This document shows positions 1-11,471 of a stretch of 64,000 bases of DNA, piece after piece; the stretch's first letter is position 1; every line of letters starts with the position of its first letter. Position numbers and translations under genes: made by a program. The DNA lies in the NCBI GenBank assembly GCA_949130495.1, contig OX422220.1, positions 125,867,268 to 125,931,267 on the forward strand, read 5' to 3'. Under the pieces are notes generated by a model that was not told where the DNA came from, made no database searches, and worked only from the letters and a program-made list of their open reading frames with translations. Source of the stretch: Sambucus nigra. Its lineage: Eukaryota > Streptophyta > Magnoliopsida > Dipsacales > Adoxaceae.

Positions 1-306
1 TTCTCCTTCCATAAAATCATTAATCGAATCATTTTCCTCAACGACACAAACCCTAGAATTTCTCAGATCCTCTAACTCTTTTTCCAAAACGAGGACTCTA
101 TCATCACTCTCCTTTTTGCCCAATTTTAACATATTATCATTAAACAAGGAACCAAACTTCTCACGACAAATATCTCTTTGAATTTGAAACGTTTGCAAAT
201 GTTCAATCATATTTTTAAAACAGGAATTTTCTTTCTCCAAAACTTCAATACGTTTTGCAAACTTTAAATTCAAACGATGTAAATCATCAAAGCTTAGAGA
301 ATCCAT
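1..306 (-). CDS. Coiled-coil Gag-like ORF of copia element E1, 5' part
   Basis: The frame is open from an ATG at 306 to the window edge (102 codons, no stop) and continues outside. It begins MDSLSFDDLHRLNLKFAKRI and is rich in Glu, Lys and Leu in heptad-like spacing, so a coiled coil is likely. It lies about 70 bases after the primer-binding site of the LTR at 392-1718, the place where a retrotransposon's first ORF belongs. The same ORF occurs broken in E2 (ATG at 12894), where it leads to a CCHC zinc knuckle. By position and by likeness to the coiled-coil part of the gag at 62619-64000, I infer it is the C-terminal half of a copia Gag whose N-terminal half has been lost. No enzyme motif is visible. 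Confidence 0.6.
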   Translation of the reverse strand, partial: MDSLSFDDLHRLNLKFAKRIEVLEKENSCFKNMIEHLQTFQIQRDICREKFGSLFNDNMLKLGKKESDDRVLVLEKELEDLRNSRVCVVEENDSINDFMEGE

Positions 307-376
307 CGAAAGAAAACAAACACATGAGAGATAAACAAACACACGGGATCACAAAATAAATAAATTATATTTTCTA

Positions 377-389
377 GCTCTGATACCAA
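377..389 (-). other. Primer-binding site, initiator-tRNA-Met type (E1)
   Basis: The minus strand reads TTGGTATCAGAGC, the standard plant initiator tRNA-Met primer site, two bases after the candidate LTR end at 392. An identical site lies at 472-484, so the LTR/leader border is duplicated here and it is unclear which copy is used. Confidence 0.75.
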
Positions 390-391
390 TT

Positions 392-1718
392 TGACGACGT
401 GAGAAGTCAAATTGTATCAAAAAAATAAATCCTTAAAAAAATCAGGATCACGCAATAAATTAGCGTAACCTGCTCTGATACCAATTTGAGAAGTAGGGTG
501 GTGGTCCTTATGCTTGTGTTTCAAATGAAACCAATTTCCACGAAAAAATTATCCAACTTTTAATTTGCACCAAACAAAGTTGTGAGAAACCAATTCTTAC
601 GTTAAACCAATTTTATCTTGATTAATCCTAAACAATCATATAGTGATTATAGAAAGTAAAGTGAACTAAAGAATACTCACAACGTCGGGTGTATAAGGAA
701 AAAACTCAAGACGAGAAAACAACATCGGACGGCCCAAGACAGATAATCACGATGAAGGTGGAATTATAATGAACAGACAAAAGACTCACTCAGTGACTCA
801 ATACCCACGGGTCTTGACGCTCTTCTGATTTTCAACCACTTCTCACATAGTGCCCACGCAGAAAGTCCTTCTGCGATACCTGTCCATAACGCACGCGTCC
901 ACGTATCTCTCGGTGTTTACCTAATGGCTTTGATACGTCTGTGATGTCGAAACAAAAGTCCTTCTCTTTTCTTTAACACAAAACCCATATGTTCAAGTAT
1001 AAAACAAACCTTCTTGGTGCAGTAAGATCACATAAACCTATAGTAATGATAACTCGGATATTTGCAAACTCTAAGGATGTGTTTAAGCTTTAAAACCTTA
1101 GAAAAACATGTGCAAATAGGTTTCTGGATCGTAAACTGTTTTTTCAGAATGCACACTTATCAATTCTGACGAAACCACGCTTTAAATAGGAAAATATGAC
1201 CGCCTCGAAAATAGTGTCGCTCGAACGAGATTGGACAGTCGTTCGCGCGACATAGCCATCTCGCTCGAACGAAGTACATATGTCGTTCAAACAACGCGCG
1301 TGTCATTTTGACTTTTTCTTTAAAACGTCTCTTCAAAAGAGATCCAATTAAGTCAAACTCTTTTCAAGCTTATCAGATTAAAACGTAGTTTAAAACTCTT
1401 TTAAAACATTTTTCCTTATAAAATTACATTCTTAACTTTTATAAAAATAATTCTGAGCACCGTTAATTATACGCATTCATACATGTGTGATCTCGAAATG
1501 CAATTAACTTGAAGAAAAATAAACTTGCACCAATTCAAATTCGGCATGATTAATTCTTTGAAGCTTTGCAGCAACATCTTTAATTTCTTCAATACATCAT
1601 AGACCAAGTTGGGATCGTGACAAAATAAAATCTCCCTATGACATATTACAAACACAGTTTTGTTCACGGAATTAAGTCAAAATAATACAAGGACTCAATT
1701 GGAAATTTATGTCCTTAC
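392..1718 (-). repeat. Copia LTR shared by elements E1 and E2
   Basis: A minus-strand LTR starting TGTAAGGACA at 1718 and ending either CGTCGTCA at 392 or CTTCTCA at 487. Its left side carries a primer-binding site and a Gag-like ORF, so it is the 5' LTR of E1. Its right side carries a polypurine tract, so it is also the 3' LTR of E2. It aligns along its length with 12980-14307, with many differences and small indels. It contains the TTCGAA-type palindromes described at 60211. Confidence 0.75.
472..484 (-). other. Second, identical primer-binding site
   Basis: A second copy of TTGGTATCAGAGC on the minus strand. If this is the true site, the LTR ends at 487 (...CTTCTCA) rather than 392. The matching site in the other LTR copy (about 13060-13071) has decayed by two bases. 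Confidence 0.6.
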
Positions 1719-1733
1719 AAATCTCCCCCTTTG
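1719..1733 (-). other. Polypurine tract of E2
   Basis: The minus strand reads CCAAAGGGGGAGATT directly before the LTR start TGTAAGG. The same tract stands at 60839-60853 before the third copia LTR. Confidence 0.75.
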
Positions 1734-1954
1734 GATATTCTGGGACAAAACTAAACCAGTGAAATGCCTATGCAGGGTCGTCAAGTTGTATGACGCCTAA
1801 ATCCCATCCGATAAACCCAAAGTAAAAAATTACAACACACGGACTAGTATATGTAGCACTGGCAAGCATGAACTGTCTGAATGTGATGTAGACTTAAAAT
1901 CTCGAATCTCTGAAGCATACCTACACACATGAAATAGACAAACAAATACCCAAC
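1734..1954 (-). other. E2 non-coding tail, 3'-most part
   Basis: Continues the tail of E2 up to its polypurine tract. No ORF or motif is visible. It is cut at 1954 by the Athila-like insertion. Confidence 0.5.
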
Positions 1955-3357
1955 TGATGGAGTGGAAAAAACCGAGCGTCCATGTAATACGCTAGTCATT
2001 GTTATCGGCTTCCAACCTCAATACAAAAACCTAAACTTTTAACTACACTTTTATGGAGTATAGTAGTAAGTCTGGGTATCGAATCCACAGGGAATGTTTT
2101 ATGTAATTTAATTGATTTATTACTTCTAAAATAAAAGTGAAAAATATGATGATGGTTGACAAGGGGAAATAAGTTGGAACAAATTTATAAAACTAATTAA
2201 AATGAATGAGGAAATAGGTTGGAATACAATCCCCCAATCCCTAGTAATTACCCATTAGAATACTAGAATTGTAAATTATAAATTTGAATGAATCCAGTCT
2301 TTATAGATCCTAAGCATTACATATATGAGGTTCAAGCCCGCATCATATGAAATCAAAGATAAATATAAAGCGGTGCTAAATAATTACACGCACATCATAT
2401 TCTTAAATATCCCAAGTACCTAGGGCAAGAAAGATTAAAAGATCTAGGATGATTGTGAACTTCTCTTACACGATTCTTTCAAATTTAAATTTAAATTCTA
2501 TTTCCTACGTAGATAAATTACATCGGGATGGGTTCATGCATCCCAACCCTTAAAAATAAGCTAAACATGATGAAAACAAAAGAAAACTCTAACAAACATT
2601 GTTAACAATTTGCAAAACAATTGAGAATTGAATGGAAAAATAAAATAGAGAATAGAAATTGATACTTGTATTTAGCAAGAGGATAAAGAAATGAATTTGA
2701 ATCCAGCAAAACTTCTTCTTCAAACTTACAACTAGGGTTTATGAAAACTTCTACCAAACAAAACTACAATCTAACTTTCTCTCTCTAATCCTACTCCTAC
2801 CCTCTAGAATTTGACTCCCTCTCTTTAGAATTAAACTCCTCATTTGAAAATGAGGTAGGGCTTGGTCTTTTATAGCACCAAGTTGCACGAATTTGGCATC
2901 AAATTTCGCTTGTGGCATAAGTTTTCCAAGAGTTGCACTGCATTAAATGCATAATTAATGACAGAAATCCGTACATCCAGACTCTTCATTATCGCACAAC
3001 TTCAAAACATCGTAACTTCTTCACCGTAGCTCCAATTGAGGTACCGTTTTTTCCAGTATTCTTGTAATTTAGAGCTCTTCAACTTTCTAGTTGGCCCCAC
3101 CTTCGGAATAAGGCTGCAAAATTACAAAAATGCCCTTCAACTCTTCATTTCTTGGTTTCTTTCACTGTTTTGAGCTCTCCTTCGCACTAACTTCAGTGAA
3201 ATACCTGTAAAACACATGAGAAATACACAAAACACGAAATACTTGCCAAAAAATGTTAGTAGCATAAATAAGAGACAAATCCAAGCTAAATACACTGCAC
3301 GGGATCATAAAAATACCGAAATTAAGGGGATAAATGTGAAGAATATGTGCCTAATCA
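1955..3357 (-). repeat. 3' LTR of the Athila-like element
   Basis: Runs TGATTAGGCAC...CCACTCCATCA on the minus strand. It pairs with 6670-8070 and the target duplication CCAAC precedes it at 1950-1954. Confidence 0.9.
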
Positions 3358-3368
3358 CACCCCCTAAC
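3358..3368 (-). other. Polypurine tract of the Athila-like element
   Basis: The minus strand reads GTTAGGGGGTG just before the LTR start TGATTAGG. An exact 16-base copy of this junction is repeated inside the element at 4924-4939. Confidence 0.75.
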
Positions 3369-5138
3369 TTAGAACTTTGCGCGTCCCGAGCAATGTAAAT
3401 GAAATTTGCCAAAATTCTACTCTTGAAAATTCTTTTATTAAAATTAAATTCCACTTTCGCAGGCAAGCGATTGCATTTAGCGTATGCAACAAGCCTTTAA
3501 ACCTCAGGTTACCCTAGTAGGACGAGTTTTGTCTCATGAGTGTTTGCAGTGAATTTACCCACAAAATTCTTTATTGACTCAAATAAAGATCAAAATACTT
3601 AAAAATTGTACAATTTAAATTTTTCGAAAAATAATCACCATAAATTCATATTCAAATGTCTCAAACAATAGTGTGTGTGTGCAAAACCAAAAATTAAACC
3701 TCAAATTTCCACCGATTGAGCATTACGTTACTTTCCGAAAAATCGTTTTGATTCAAATTCTTACGGATGCACTCACAAACGAATCACTCGGATTGTGGTT
3801 ATTTTCTCTCGGTATGCATGATATAAAGAGTAAATATAATGGACACAAATTCATGCATACAAAATTCAAAAGAAGGAAATATATGGTGAAAAGATCTCAT
3901 CATAGGAATACAGTTATTTGGAAATGGGAACATCACCTCTAATTCACACCATTTAATCTCTCATATTATCTTTTTATGTCTTAGCTCTCCATGCAGTAAT
4001 TAATTTCGCCATTCGGACTCAGTTAGGACTTTTTGGGGTTAAAAGGTGTAAAGGGTAAAATTGGGAATAGATGGATGTTTGGAATTGGAAAATGTTCTGA
4101 TGACGTCCATTAGTGCTTTTTCTTTTTTTCGGGCATTTGCTCATTTTTCTCTTTCTTTTCTTGCTATTTTCATTTTTTTTTCTTTTCTTTCTATTTTTGT
4201 TGAGCATATCTATTTTTTTTTGCCCCTTTTTGTTGCACTTTTCGGACTTAATGAATATTCCATTTTCGCAATTACAAGCTATTTGGTTTTTCGGGTTATC
4301 AAACGAAAGGAAAATATTTTATTTGGCTCAACTTGGGTTGCAAAGGGATAATTTTTCACAACTTTTTATGGCTAATATTTTTGGGTAACAAATGATGGCC
4401 TACTTCATTGTCCAAATTGCTAATCACATTACCATATGCATCTCGAGATTAATTAAGTTTAGAGATATATTTAGCACGAATTTCGAGACAACATCTCACA
4501 CATTTCCCATAACCGATCAAAACAAACGATTGAGATCATCAACGACTTATTAAAACGCTGAAAAGAACTTTGAGTTAATCATAAACTCGGATTGATTTAA
4601 AAACTCATAAAAAATTGAAAGGCTCGAAATCTCACCGGGTTGGACTAATCTCCACACTTATTCGTTAAGTCGTCAATTTTCTTTCAATTTCCATCTTCGG
4701 TCAATTTTGGCTTAGTGCAATTGAGATTTAACAATTTGAGACTTTAAATAGAATAAAGGTGATATTTTTGAAAATTTTAAATTCCAATTTTTATTTATTT
4801 TGAAAAAATATTTTTGGCTTTTTCAAAATTTTTCAATTTTTTTTTTATTTTCTAAAAAAAACACACTTGGAAAGAACATGTGATCGAATCAATGAATCTA
4901 AACAATAAATGGGAAGAATATCCCACACCCCCTAACTTAAATGTTGAATTGTCCTCAATGCAAATCAAGAACACAACATAAAGAGAGGAAAAGAAAGATA
5001 TTACCCAAATGGAGCGATCCCCGATGAGTGCGAGTCCATTGAATCTACAAAACATGTTAGAACCAAGCATAGAAAAAAGAATAACAAAAACTCTAACTAA
5101 TTACTCTAAATTATAAAAAAATAAAAATAAAAAGCTAA
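3369..5138 (-). other. Non-coding 3' region of the Athila-like element
   Basis: Between ORF end and polypurine tract I see no ORF of substance. Contents are T-rich runs near 4110-4240 and 4760-4860 and the internal polypurine-like copy at 4924-4939. Short frames at 4061-4388 are translations of T-rich sequence. Confidence 0.6.
4924..4939 (-). other. Internal second polypurine-like tract
   Basis: The minus strand reads TAAGTTAGGGGGTGTG, identical over 16 bases to the polypurine tract/LTR junction at 3356-3371. It lies 200 bases downstream of the 476-aa ORF, preceded by a TTGAGGACAATT stretch of the kind found downstream of coding regions in Athila-lineage elements. Confidence 0.5.
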
Positions 5139-6569
5139 TTATGTACAACCTACGATTTGAAATTCTAATAACTCATATAGTAAAAGTCGAAAAATTTGAG
5201 GGTCCACCCAAAATACAATTTGACTTTGAGGGATTAATGGTGTACCCTCACTAGAGAGCATGCCTCCCGAAAAATAAGAATTCCGTTTGAAAAACGGAAG
5301 GCATGTGCAAAGTTTAAAAAATGAACCATCACCAATTACAAAATTTATGGGGATAATGAAGGATTTTGGTGCATAAGAGGACAAGTCCCATTGGGATCCA
5401 AGAAATATAGAATCACGTTCCAAAGATTTTTCAAGTAGTATGGGGAGAGGGGCACACAAAAAGGAACAATCCATATTAGAAAACAATTTAAGCATAGAGT
5501 GTTTGTCCTCATAAACCGAAAAATGATCCTCTTGTTGCGTAGCACGTGTGTTGGTCTCTAAGTCGGACGATATTTGAGTCGTATCTTCAAGTACCTCTGA
5601 ATACTCAAATGGTGGAGGTTTAGGAAGGAGAAATTCATCAATTCTATTGTCCCACTCGCTTTCGTCTAAATGACGAAATGAGGCCCAGAAAGATTGGACT
5701 TCATCATTTAGGCTCGCATCCACCGGTCCAAACTCGCGCTCAAACTCTGCTAGGCTCAACTCCTCTAGCTCTCTCTCTTGCTTGGTGTCCTCAAAATTTT
5801 TTCCCTCAAAATTTTCAATTGGATCTGGTGGAGTGACACGTCTAAGTGTGTGGCCCATAAGATGAAGCATCTCAAAATAACATTCCCATACAAGAAGCGG
5901 ATCAACATCCTTAAGACATTCATCCAATTCTTGTGATGGATTTAATGGTTCGATAATAGTGGGGACACAAGGAGACAAATGATCCTCAACCTCAGTAGAT
6001 TTTTCAATATTTATAATAGGTTGAGATTCAAAAGAACTTGGATCAATTTCAATGATTTCATTCTCAAAAGTATTAGGTGAAGCGCAAGTCTCGACCTTTT
6101 CTAAGTTGTCCAAATAATCATTCAACTCCTTGCAAGTTGCTATAATTTTCGACTCGAGAACAGCACGGTCATCAGATTGCTTTTTTAGATCAAGTAAGAG
6201 TTCTTCCAAAGTAGGCTTTCTTGGTTCTAGCACCTCGAATTCCTCATTTGGTTGAAAACTTACTTCATCTTCAAAACTATCGGAAAAAAAATCCTCATTG
6301 GGTTCAAATAATGCATCTAACTCTTGCTCCCAATAACGATTTTTTTCGCGATATTCTTTTTCAAGTCTTTCTTCTTCAAGCAATTGATTTTGATAAATTT
6401 GGAGTTTCTCAGCACTAGGCTTGTATTTAATATAATCATCTTTAGTGATATTGATCCAATGGTCATAAGTCTTGAGTGCCTCCTCTTCCTCACTATTAGA
6501 ATAACAATTAAAGCCACCAAAAGAGTTAAAATAAGACATTTCAAATTGGGCAATTAAAAAACGTGACAC
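5139..6569 (-). CDS. 476-aa acidic protein of unknown function, sole ORF of the Athila-like element
   Basis: An intact frame of 476 codons, starting 80 bases inside the primer-binding site. The likelier start may be the second Met at residue 11 (MSYFNSFGG). Residues 25-175 are charged and Glu-rich with probable coiled coil; 180-370 are acidic with many Asp/Glu-Phe-Leu segments; 375-476 are more hydrophobic and contain several Cys, aromatic and Pro residues. I find no CCHC knuckle, no D-T/S-G protease motif, no YxDD and no integrase motif. It is neither a recognisable Gag nor Pol. The frame stays open although the LTRs differ by about 1.6%. Its role is unknown; a Gag-like or accessory role is a guess from position only. 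Confidence 0.7.
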   Translation of the reverse strand: MSRFLIAQFEMSYFNSFGGFNCYSNSEEEEALKTYDHWINITKDDYIKYKPSAEKLQIYQNQLLEEERLEKEYREKNRYWEQELDALFEPNEDFFSDSFEDEVSFQPNEEFEVLEPRKPTLEELLLDLKKQSDDRAVLESKIIATCKELNDYLDNLEKVETCASPNTFENEIIEIDPSSFESQPIINIEKSTEVEDHLSPCVPTIIEPLNPSQELDECLKDVDPLLVWECYFEMLHLMGHTLRRVTPPDPIENFEGKNFEDTKQERELEELSLAEFEREFGPVDASLNDEVQSFWASFRHLDESEWDNRIDEFLLPKPPPFEYSEVLEDTTQISSDLETNTRATQQEDHFSVYEDKHSMLKLFSNMDCSFLCAPLPILLEKSLERDSIFLGSQWDLSSYAPKSFIIPINFVIGDGSFFKLCTCLPFFKRNSYFSGGMLSSEGTPLIPQSQIVFWVDPQIFRLLLYELLEFQIVGCT

Positions 6570-6648
6570 ACATTTTTTTTTTTGAATTTTTTTATTTACC
6601 TTTTTTTTTTTACGAAGTAGTAAGTCAATTATAATCTATAACAAACAC

Positions 6649-6666
6649 TCCCCGGCAACGGCGCCA
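6649..6666 (-). other. Primer-binding site, GGCGCC/Athila type
   Basis: The minus strand reads TGGCGCCGTTGCCGGGGA, three bases from the 5' LTR end at 6670. This is the primer site I associate with tRNA-Asp in Athila-lineage elements. Confidence 0.8.
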
Positions 6667-6669
6667 TTT

Positions 6670-8070
6670 TGATGGAGTGGAAAAAACCGAGCGTCCGTGT
6701 AATACGCTAGTCATTGTTATCGGCTTCCAACCTCAATACAAAAACCTAAACTTTTAACTACACTTTTATGGAGTATAGTAGTAAGTCTGGGTATCGAATC
6801 CACAGGGAATGTTTTATGGAATTTAATTGATTTATTACTTCTAAAATAAAAGTGAAAAAGATGATGATGGTTGACAAGGGGAAATAAGTTGGAACAAATT
6901 TATAAAACTAATTAAAATGAATGAGGAAATAGGTTGGAATACAATCCCCCAATCCCTAGTAATTACCCATTAGAATACTAGAATTGTAAATTATAAATTT
7001 GAATGAATCCAGTCTTTATAGATCCTAAGCATTACATATATGAGGTTCAAGCCCGCATCATATGAAATCAAAGATAAATATAAAGCGGTGCTAAATAATT
7101 ACACGCACATCATATTCTTAAATATCTCAAGTACCTAGGGCAAGAGAGATTAAAAGATCTAGGATGATTGTGAACTTCTCTTACACGATTCTTTCAAATT
7201 TAAATTTAAATTCTATTTCCTACGTAGATAAATTACATCGGAATGGGTTCATGCATCCCAACCCTTAAAAATTAGCTAAACATGATGAAAACAAAAGAAA
7301 ACTCTAACAAACATTGTTAACAATTTGCAAAACAATTGAGAATTGAATGGAAAAATAAAATAGAGAATAGAAATTGATACTTGTATTTAGCAAGAGGATA
7401 AAGAAATGAATTTGAATCCAGCAAAACTTCTTCTTCAAACTTACAACTAGGGTTTATGAAAACTTCTACCAAAGAAAACTACAATCTAACTTTCTCTCTC
7501 TAATCCTACTCCTACCCTCTAGAATTTGACTCCCTCTCTTTAGAATTAAACTCCTCCTTTGAAAATGAGGTAGGGCTTGGTCTTTTATAGCACCAAGTTG
7601 CACGAATTTGGCATCAAATTTCGCTTGTGGCACAAGTTTTCCAAGAGTTGCACTGCATTAAATGCATAATTAATGACAGAAATCCGCACATCCAGACTCT
7701 TCATTATCGCACAACTTCAAAACATCGTAACTTCTTCACCGTAGCTCGAATTGAGGTGCCGTTTTTTCCAGTATTCTTGTAGTTTAGATCTTCAACTTTC
7801 TAGTTGGCCCCACCTTCGGAATAAGGCTGAAAAATTACAAAAATGCCCTTCAACTCTTCATTTCTTGGTTTCTTTCACTGTTTTGAGCTCTCCTTCGCAC
7901 TAACTTGCGTGAAATACCTGTAAAACACATGAGAAATACACAAAACACGAAATACTTACCAAAAAAGGTTAGTAGCATAAATAAGAGATAAATCCATGCT
8001 AAATACACTGCACGGGATCATAAAAATACCGAAATTAAGGGGATAAATGTGAAGAATATGTGCCTAATCA
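6670..8070 (-). repeat. 5' LTR of the Athila-like element
   Basis: Pairs with 1955-3357 and is followed by the target duplication CCAAC at 8071-8075. Confidence 0.9.
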
Positions 8071-9903
8071 CCAACGAAGTATGGTGGAACAAATGAAACC
8101 AATATATATATCCAAATGATACCAATTTTAAAATAGATACCAATTTGAATAAACTCTGGAAAAATCATTTGATAAACAATTGAGCAACAAAATGATACCA
8201 ATTTCTACTACCGACTTGTAATACCAATTTGTAAAATATGTAATAAAAAATATGCTCAAATCTCCCCCTACATCACCTACATCTCTCCCCTCCGATGAAA
8301 AGATAAACGAATCAATCAAGTATCTAGCATGAGAATATACCAATTAAAAATCGCTAGATAATCATGAATCAACCAGCTAAATATGATCAAGTAATGACAA
8401 ATCTGTAGCTAGTAAACCAATGAATCACACAAAGAATATAGCAAACTAATCAGGTATGATAAACGGAATCATATGCAAAATATCAATTTTGAAACAATGT
8501 AACCTGCATATAAACCAGTTAGTCCAGAAAGCTTCCAACAATACCAAAAACATATACCACAATAACCAGGGTGATGTGTCATTCGAAAGAGCCAGGGACG
8601 TCGCTCAAATGAGATGAGGACGTCGTTCGGACGAGACTTCTCGCGACATGGTAATGTCATTCGAACGAGTTCTCGCGATAGGCCAACTTTTCCCAGATTC
8701 CTAGAAATATGATAAATTTTTGCCCAGTAAAACAATTTCTAGAAAAAATGCCAGGAAGGTGTTGACAACAGCAAAATAGTGCTAAAATAGAAAGCTTTTT
8801 ACCCAAAATGCAAAAATGCATAAAACTAACAATGCGAGTTATATGCAAACATAATACCGATGTCCTTAAACATGGATATGGAATGTATGGGCGTGAAACT
8901 ACAACAAATGAGTCACAATTCTAACACATCGAAAAGATCAAGAAGCTCTAATTGATAGCGATAAATCATCAAACTTTATCATAGCCATATGACAATTAAA
9001 GTGTGAGCTTAATGAACTAAACATACTATATGCACACAAATCCAGAATTTTGACGATTCTACAAACAATAGCGTCAAATTGCAATGTTTCAACATTAGGA
9101 TTAGTTATGCAAACCCATTTAAATTTTCTCCAACCAAACTCCCTCATATATAATTTTTCAAGTTCTTTTGACGTTTCTAGCATTGTCAACTTAGAGAAAA
9201 TCTTATTGGCCCTTTTTCTTAGCATTTTTCTTTTTCTTTTGGGCTCTTTTAAACGGTGGCTTTCACGATGAGTTAATTTTGAATTCTTGCAGCCCTTTCC
9301 CGTGAATCACTCGTCATTTTTTTTAATTAGGTACCAATTTAAATCCTCACGGTACACGATTCTTACACGCACATTTCTCCTTAAGTCTACTTACGCATAG
9401 ATGACAAGATTGAGATAAGAACGCCTCACCAAATGCAAATATGCAAGAGAAGTCAAACATCCATATAAACTCGTGCATGTGTGCAATGTTGGCATATTTA
9501 CAAAGTCGAATCAAAATGCATATCAACCTCGAAACAACCCCATATAAACAATGGTTCAGATCATTTTAAGCATCGATAATAATGACCAAATGTCCTAGCC
9601 ACATGAATAATGAAACGATGGGGGTGGGTCGGTGGGTCCAAGCACACCAATATGCCACATCAAACATGTAAACTTAAAAACAAAAATCGAAAATATTTTT
9701 GGCTTTTCAAACATATTTTGACACAAATAAAAGCAAAATCTTTTTGGTTTATCAAAAGTTTTCTCAAAAACAAAATCTTTTTGTATTTTTTTAATAGGAC
9801 TCGAACAAATGAAAGACTGTAATACAAAATGATAAACATATCATAACACTAGGAAGAATATATCATGAAGCAAAACTAACGTATGACAAACATGGCAACA
9901 CTA
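8071..9903 (-). other. E2 non-coding tail with repeated ATACCAATTT motifs
   Basis: Continues E2 after the Athila-like insertion. It has no convincing ORF. It holds four copies of ATACCAATTT between 8118 and 8230 and a cluster of CGTTCG/CGAACG-type dyads at 8575-8690. Around 9540-9900 it resembles 62150-62620 of the third copia element in wording and order, showing that both elements share this tail. Confidence 0.55.
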
Positions 9904-10000
9904 TCATCGTTTAGATTTAGCATGGAAAGAATCAAGTGCACCCAAGCGAGAATCATGAAGTGTTATTCCTAAAGCCAATAAATTCGATTTTCTAACCCAA

Positions 10001-11236
10001 TGTAACACCCCGCCCGCCCGGGGAGAGCGAACGGAGCGTTAATGCGATAAAATAAATCCAAATCCACAAGTGACAATGTATAAAGCATCTAAAAAAAACC
10101 ACAATAATATAAATCCACTAATCTCAATCTCTTCAATTACAACAAGTCTCTTGAATTAAAATTACAACTATCTAACTCGAATAAAATACAAATCTCCAAA
10201 GCTCTATACATCAAAATAATACAAATCGTTCCCAAACAATCCTCGCTAAAATAAATTTCCATAGAGGCCCAAAATCCGCGCTTACCTGCCACTAAAATAA
10301 AATATGGGGAAGTACACAATACGACAAGAAAGATGCTCAACAAATATGGATTAGCAATGAATAAAGCGTAACAACACGAGTACGAATATTCAAATCAAAA
10401 TGCAAATCTCAATAGCATTTCATCATTATAATTTTTCAACAACACTTTAATCGGGTCACCAGGCCTCACCACATCCGTATATGCTTTATCAAGCCATAGA
10501 CCGGGAAACGAGAATTTTGGCGGGTGCCCAACATCCGTGCCATATTAAAATCTCATGACAACGTGCTCATCAATAATATAATGATACCACATGAATCAAA
10601 ATAATTTCAACAATTATTTTCCAGATTTCAATGAATTTATCAATTCAAATATGAGTTCAATTAACAAGAATTCAAAGAGAATGACACTCGCGAGATTTAA
10701 GGAGCATATTGTGTAAAACTCCATACCTCAAACCATGATGAGAAACCAATGATCACATCCTCAATATCAACACAAAAGATCTACAAAAGCTCCTCCAAGA
10801 ACCTCCAACAAAATAGCCCCAAGAATACCTCTAATCTAAGGTTGGAACTCACAAATCTCAAGGGCCAATGTGTATATAAAAAGAAAACGAATATAAAATA
10901 TATTTGCTGCCAAAATTTGTACCAAAAGTATGTTAAAAGGGTTTCCCACGACTTCCTTTTATAATGCAAAGAAATGAAGAGTTGGAATCCAAAAGACTCC
11001 TTTAATTAAGGCAAAGAAATGAAGAGTTGGAAGTCAAAACAACTCCAAGAGTTAAAAACATTTTAAAATCATTTTAAAATCCGTTTTAACTCCGATTTCG
11101 AAACCGTTTGAAATTCTCGCCTTTAAAAATAATAACCAACATATTTGAGCAATAAAAATAATTTTATAAAAAACTTTATTTTCCTCCATTTTCCTAAATT
11201 AATTAAAATAGCCCAAAAATTACGCGGGTTATTACA
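10001..11236 (-). repeat. 3' LTR of the mini-gypsy element, full length
   Basis: Runs TGTAATAACCCGCG...GGGTGTTACA on the minus strand, 1236 bp. Its right half contains about 560 bp that the other LTR lacks. Confidence 0.85.
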
Positions 11237-11471
11237 CTTCCCCACTAACAATGAAATTTCGCCCTCGAAATTCGTCGAATGCCTAACTCTCAAAATCAGG
11301 CCAACAATCTCCAAAAATAATTTCGTCTCCAAAAATAAATTCCTCACATCTAATCTCGAAACCTAACACGAATATCACCTAATATTTACTATCTCCAAAA
11401 ATTGTTATCCACGTAATGAACCCAAAATCCAAGCCCCGAGGGTTGCCGTATACCTAAGCTCTGATACCATT
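11237..11471 (-). other. Internal remnant with primer site and polypurine tract
   Basis: Holds the polypurine tract (about 11237-11247, minus strand AGTGGGGAAG) at one end and the primer site TGGTATCAGAGC (11458-11469) at the other. No room for coding sequence. Confidence 0.8.

Larger units (their letters stand above)
1955..8070 (-). mobile_element. Athila-like non-autonomous LTR retrotransposon with one ORF
   Basis: A complete element with perfect CCAAC duplications (1950-1954 and 8071-8075). The LTRs are 1955-3357 and 6670-8070 and differ by about 20 substitutions and one 2-bp indel over 1.4 kb. On the minus strand the order is 5' LTR, primer site, one 476-aa ORF, about 1.8 kb non-coding, polypurine tract, 3' LTR. 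The primer site starts TGGCGCCGTTGCCGGGG, the type common in Athila-lineage elements (tRNA-Asp by my recollection). There is no RT, integrase or RNase H, so it needs help in trans. Confidence 0.85.

Noticed and set aside
4061..4388. Two overlapping plus-strand frames of 91-96 codons rich in Phe and Leu
   Set aside because: They translate T-rich non-coding sequence between the ORF and polypurine tract of the Athila-like element and lie opposite to its coding direction.
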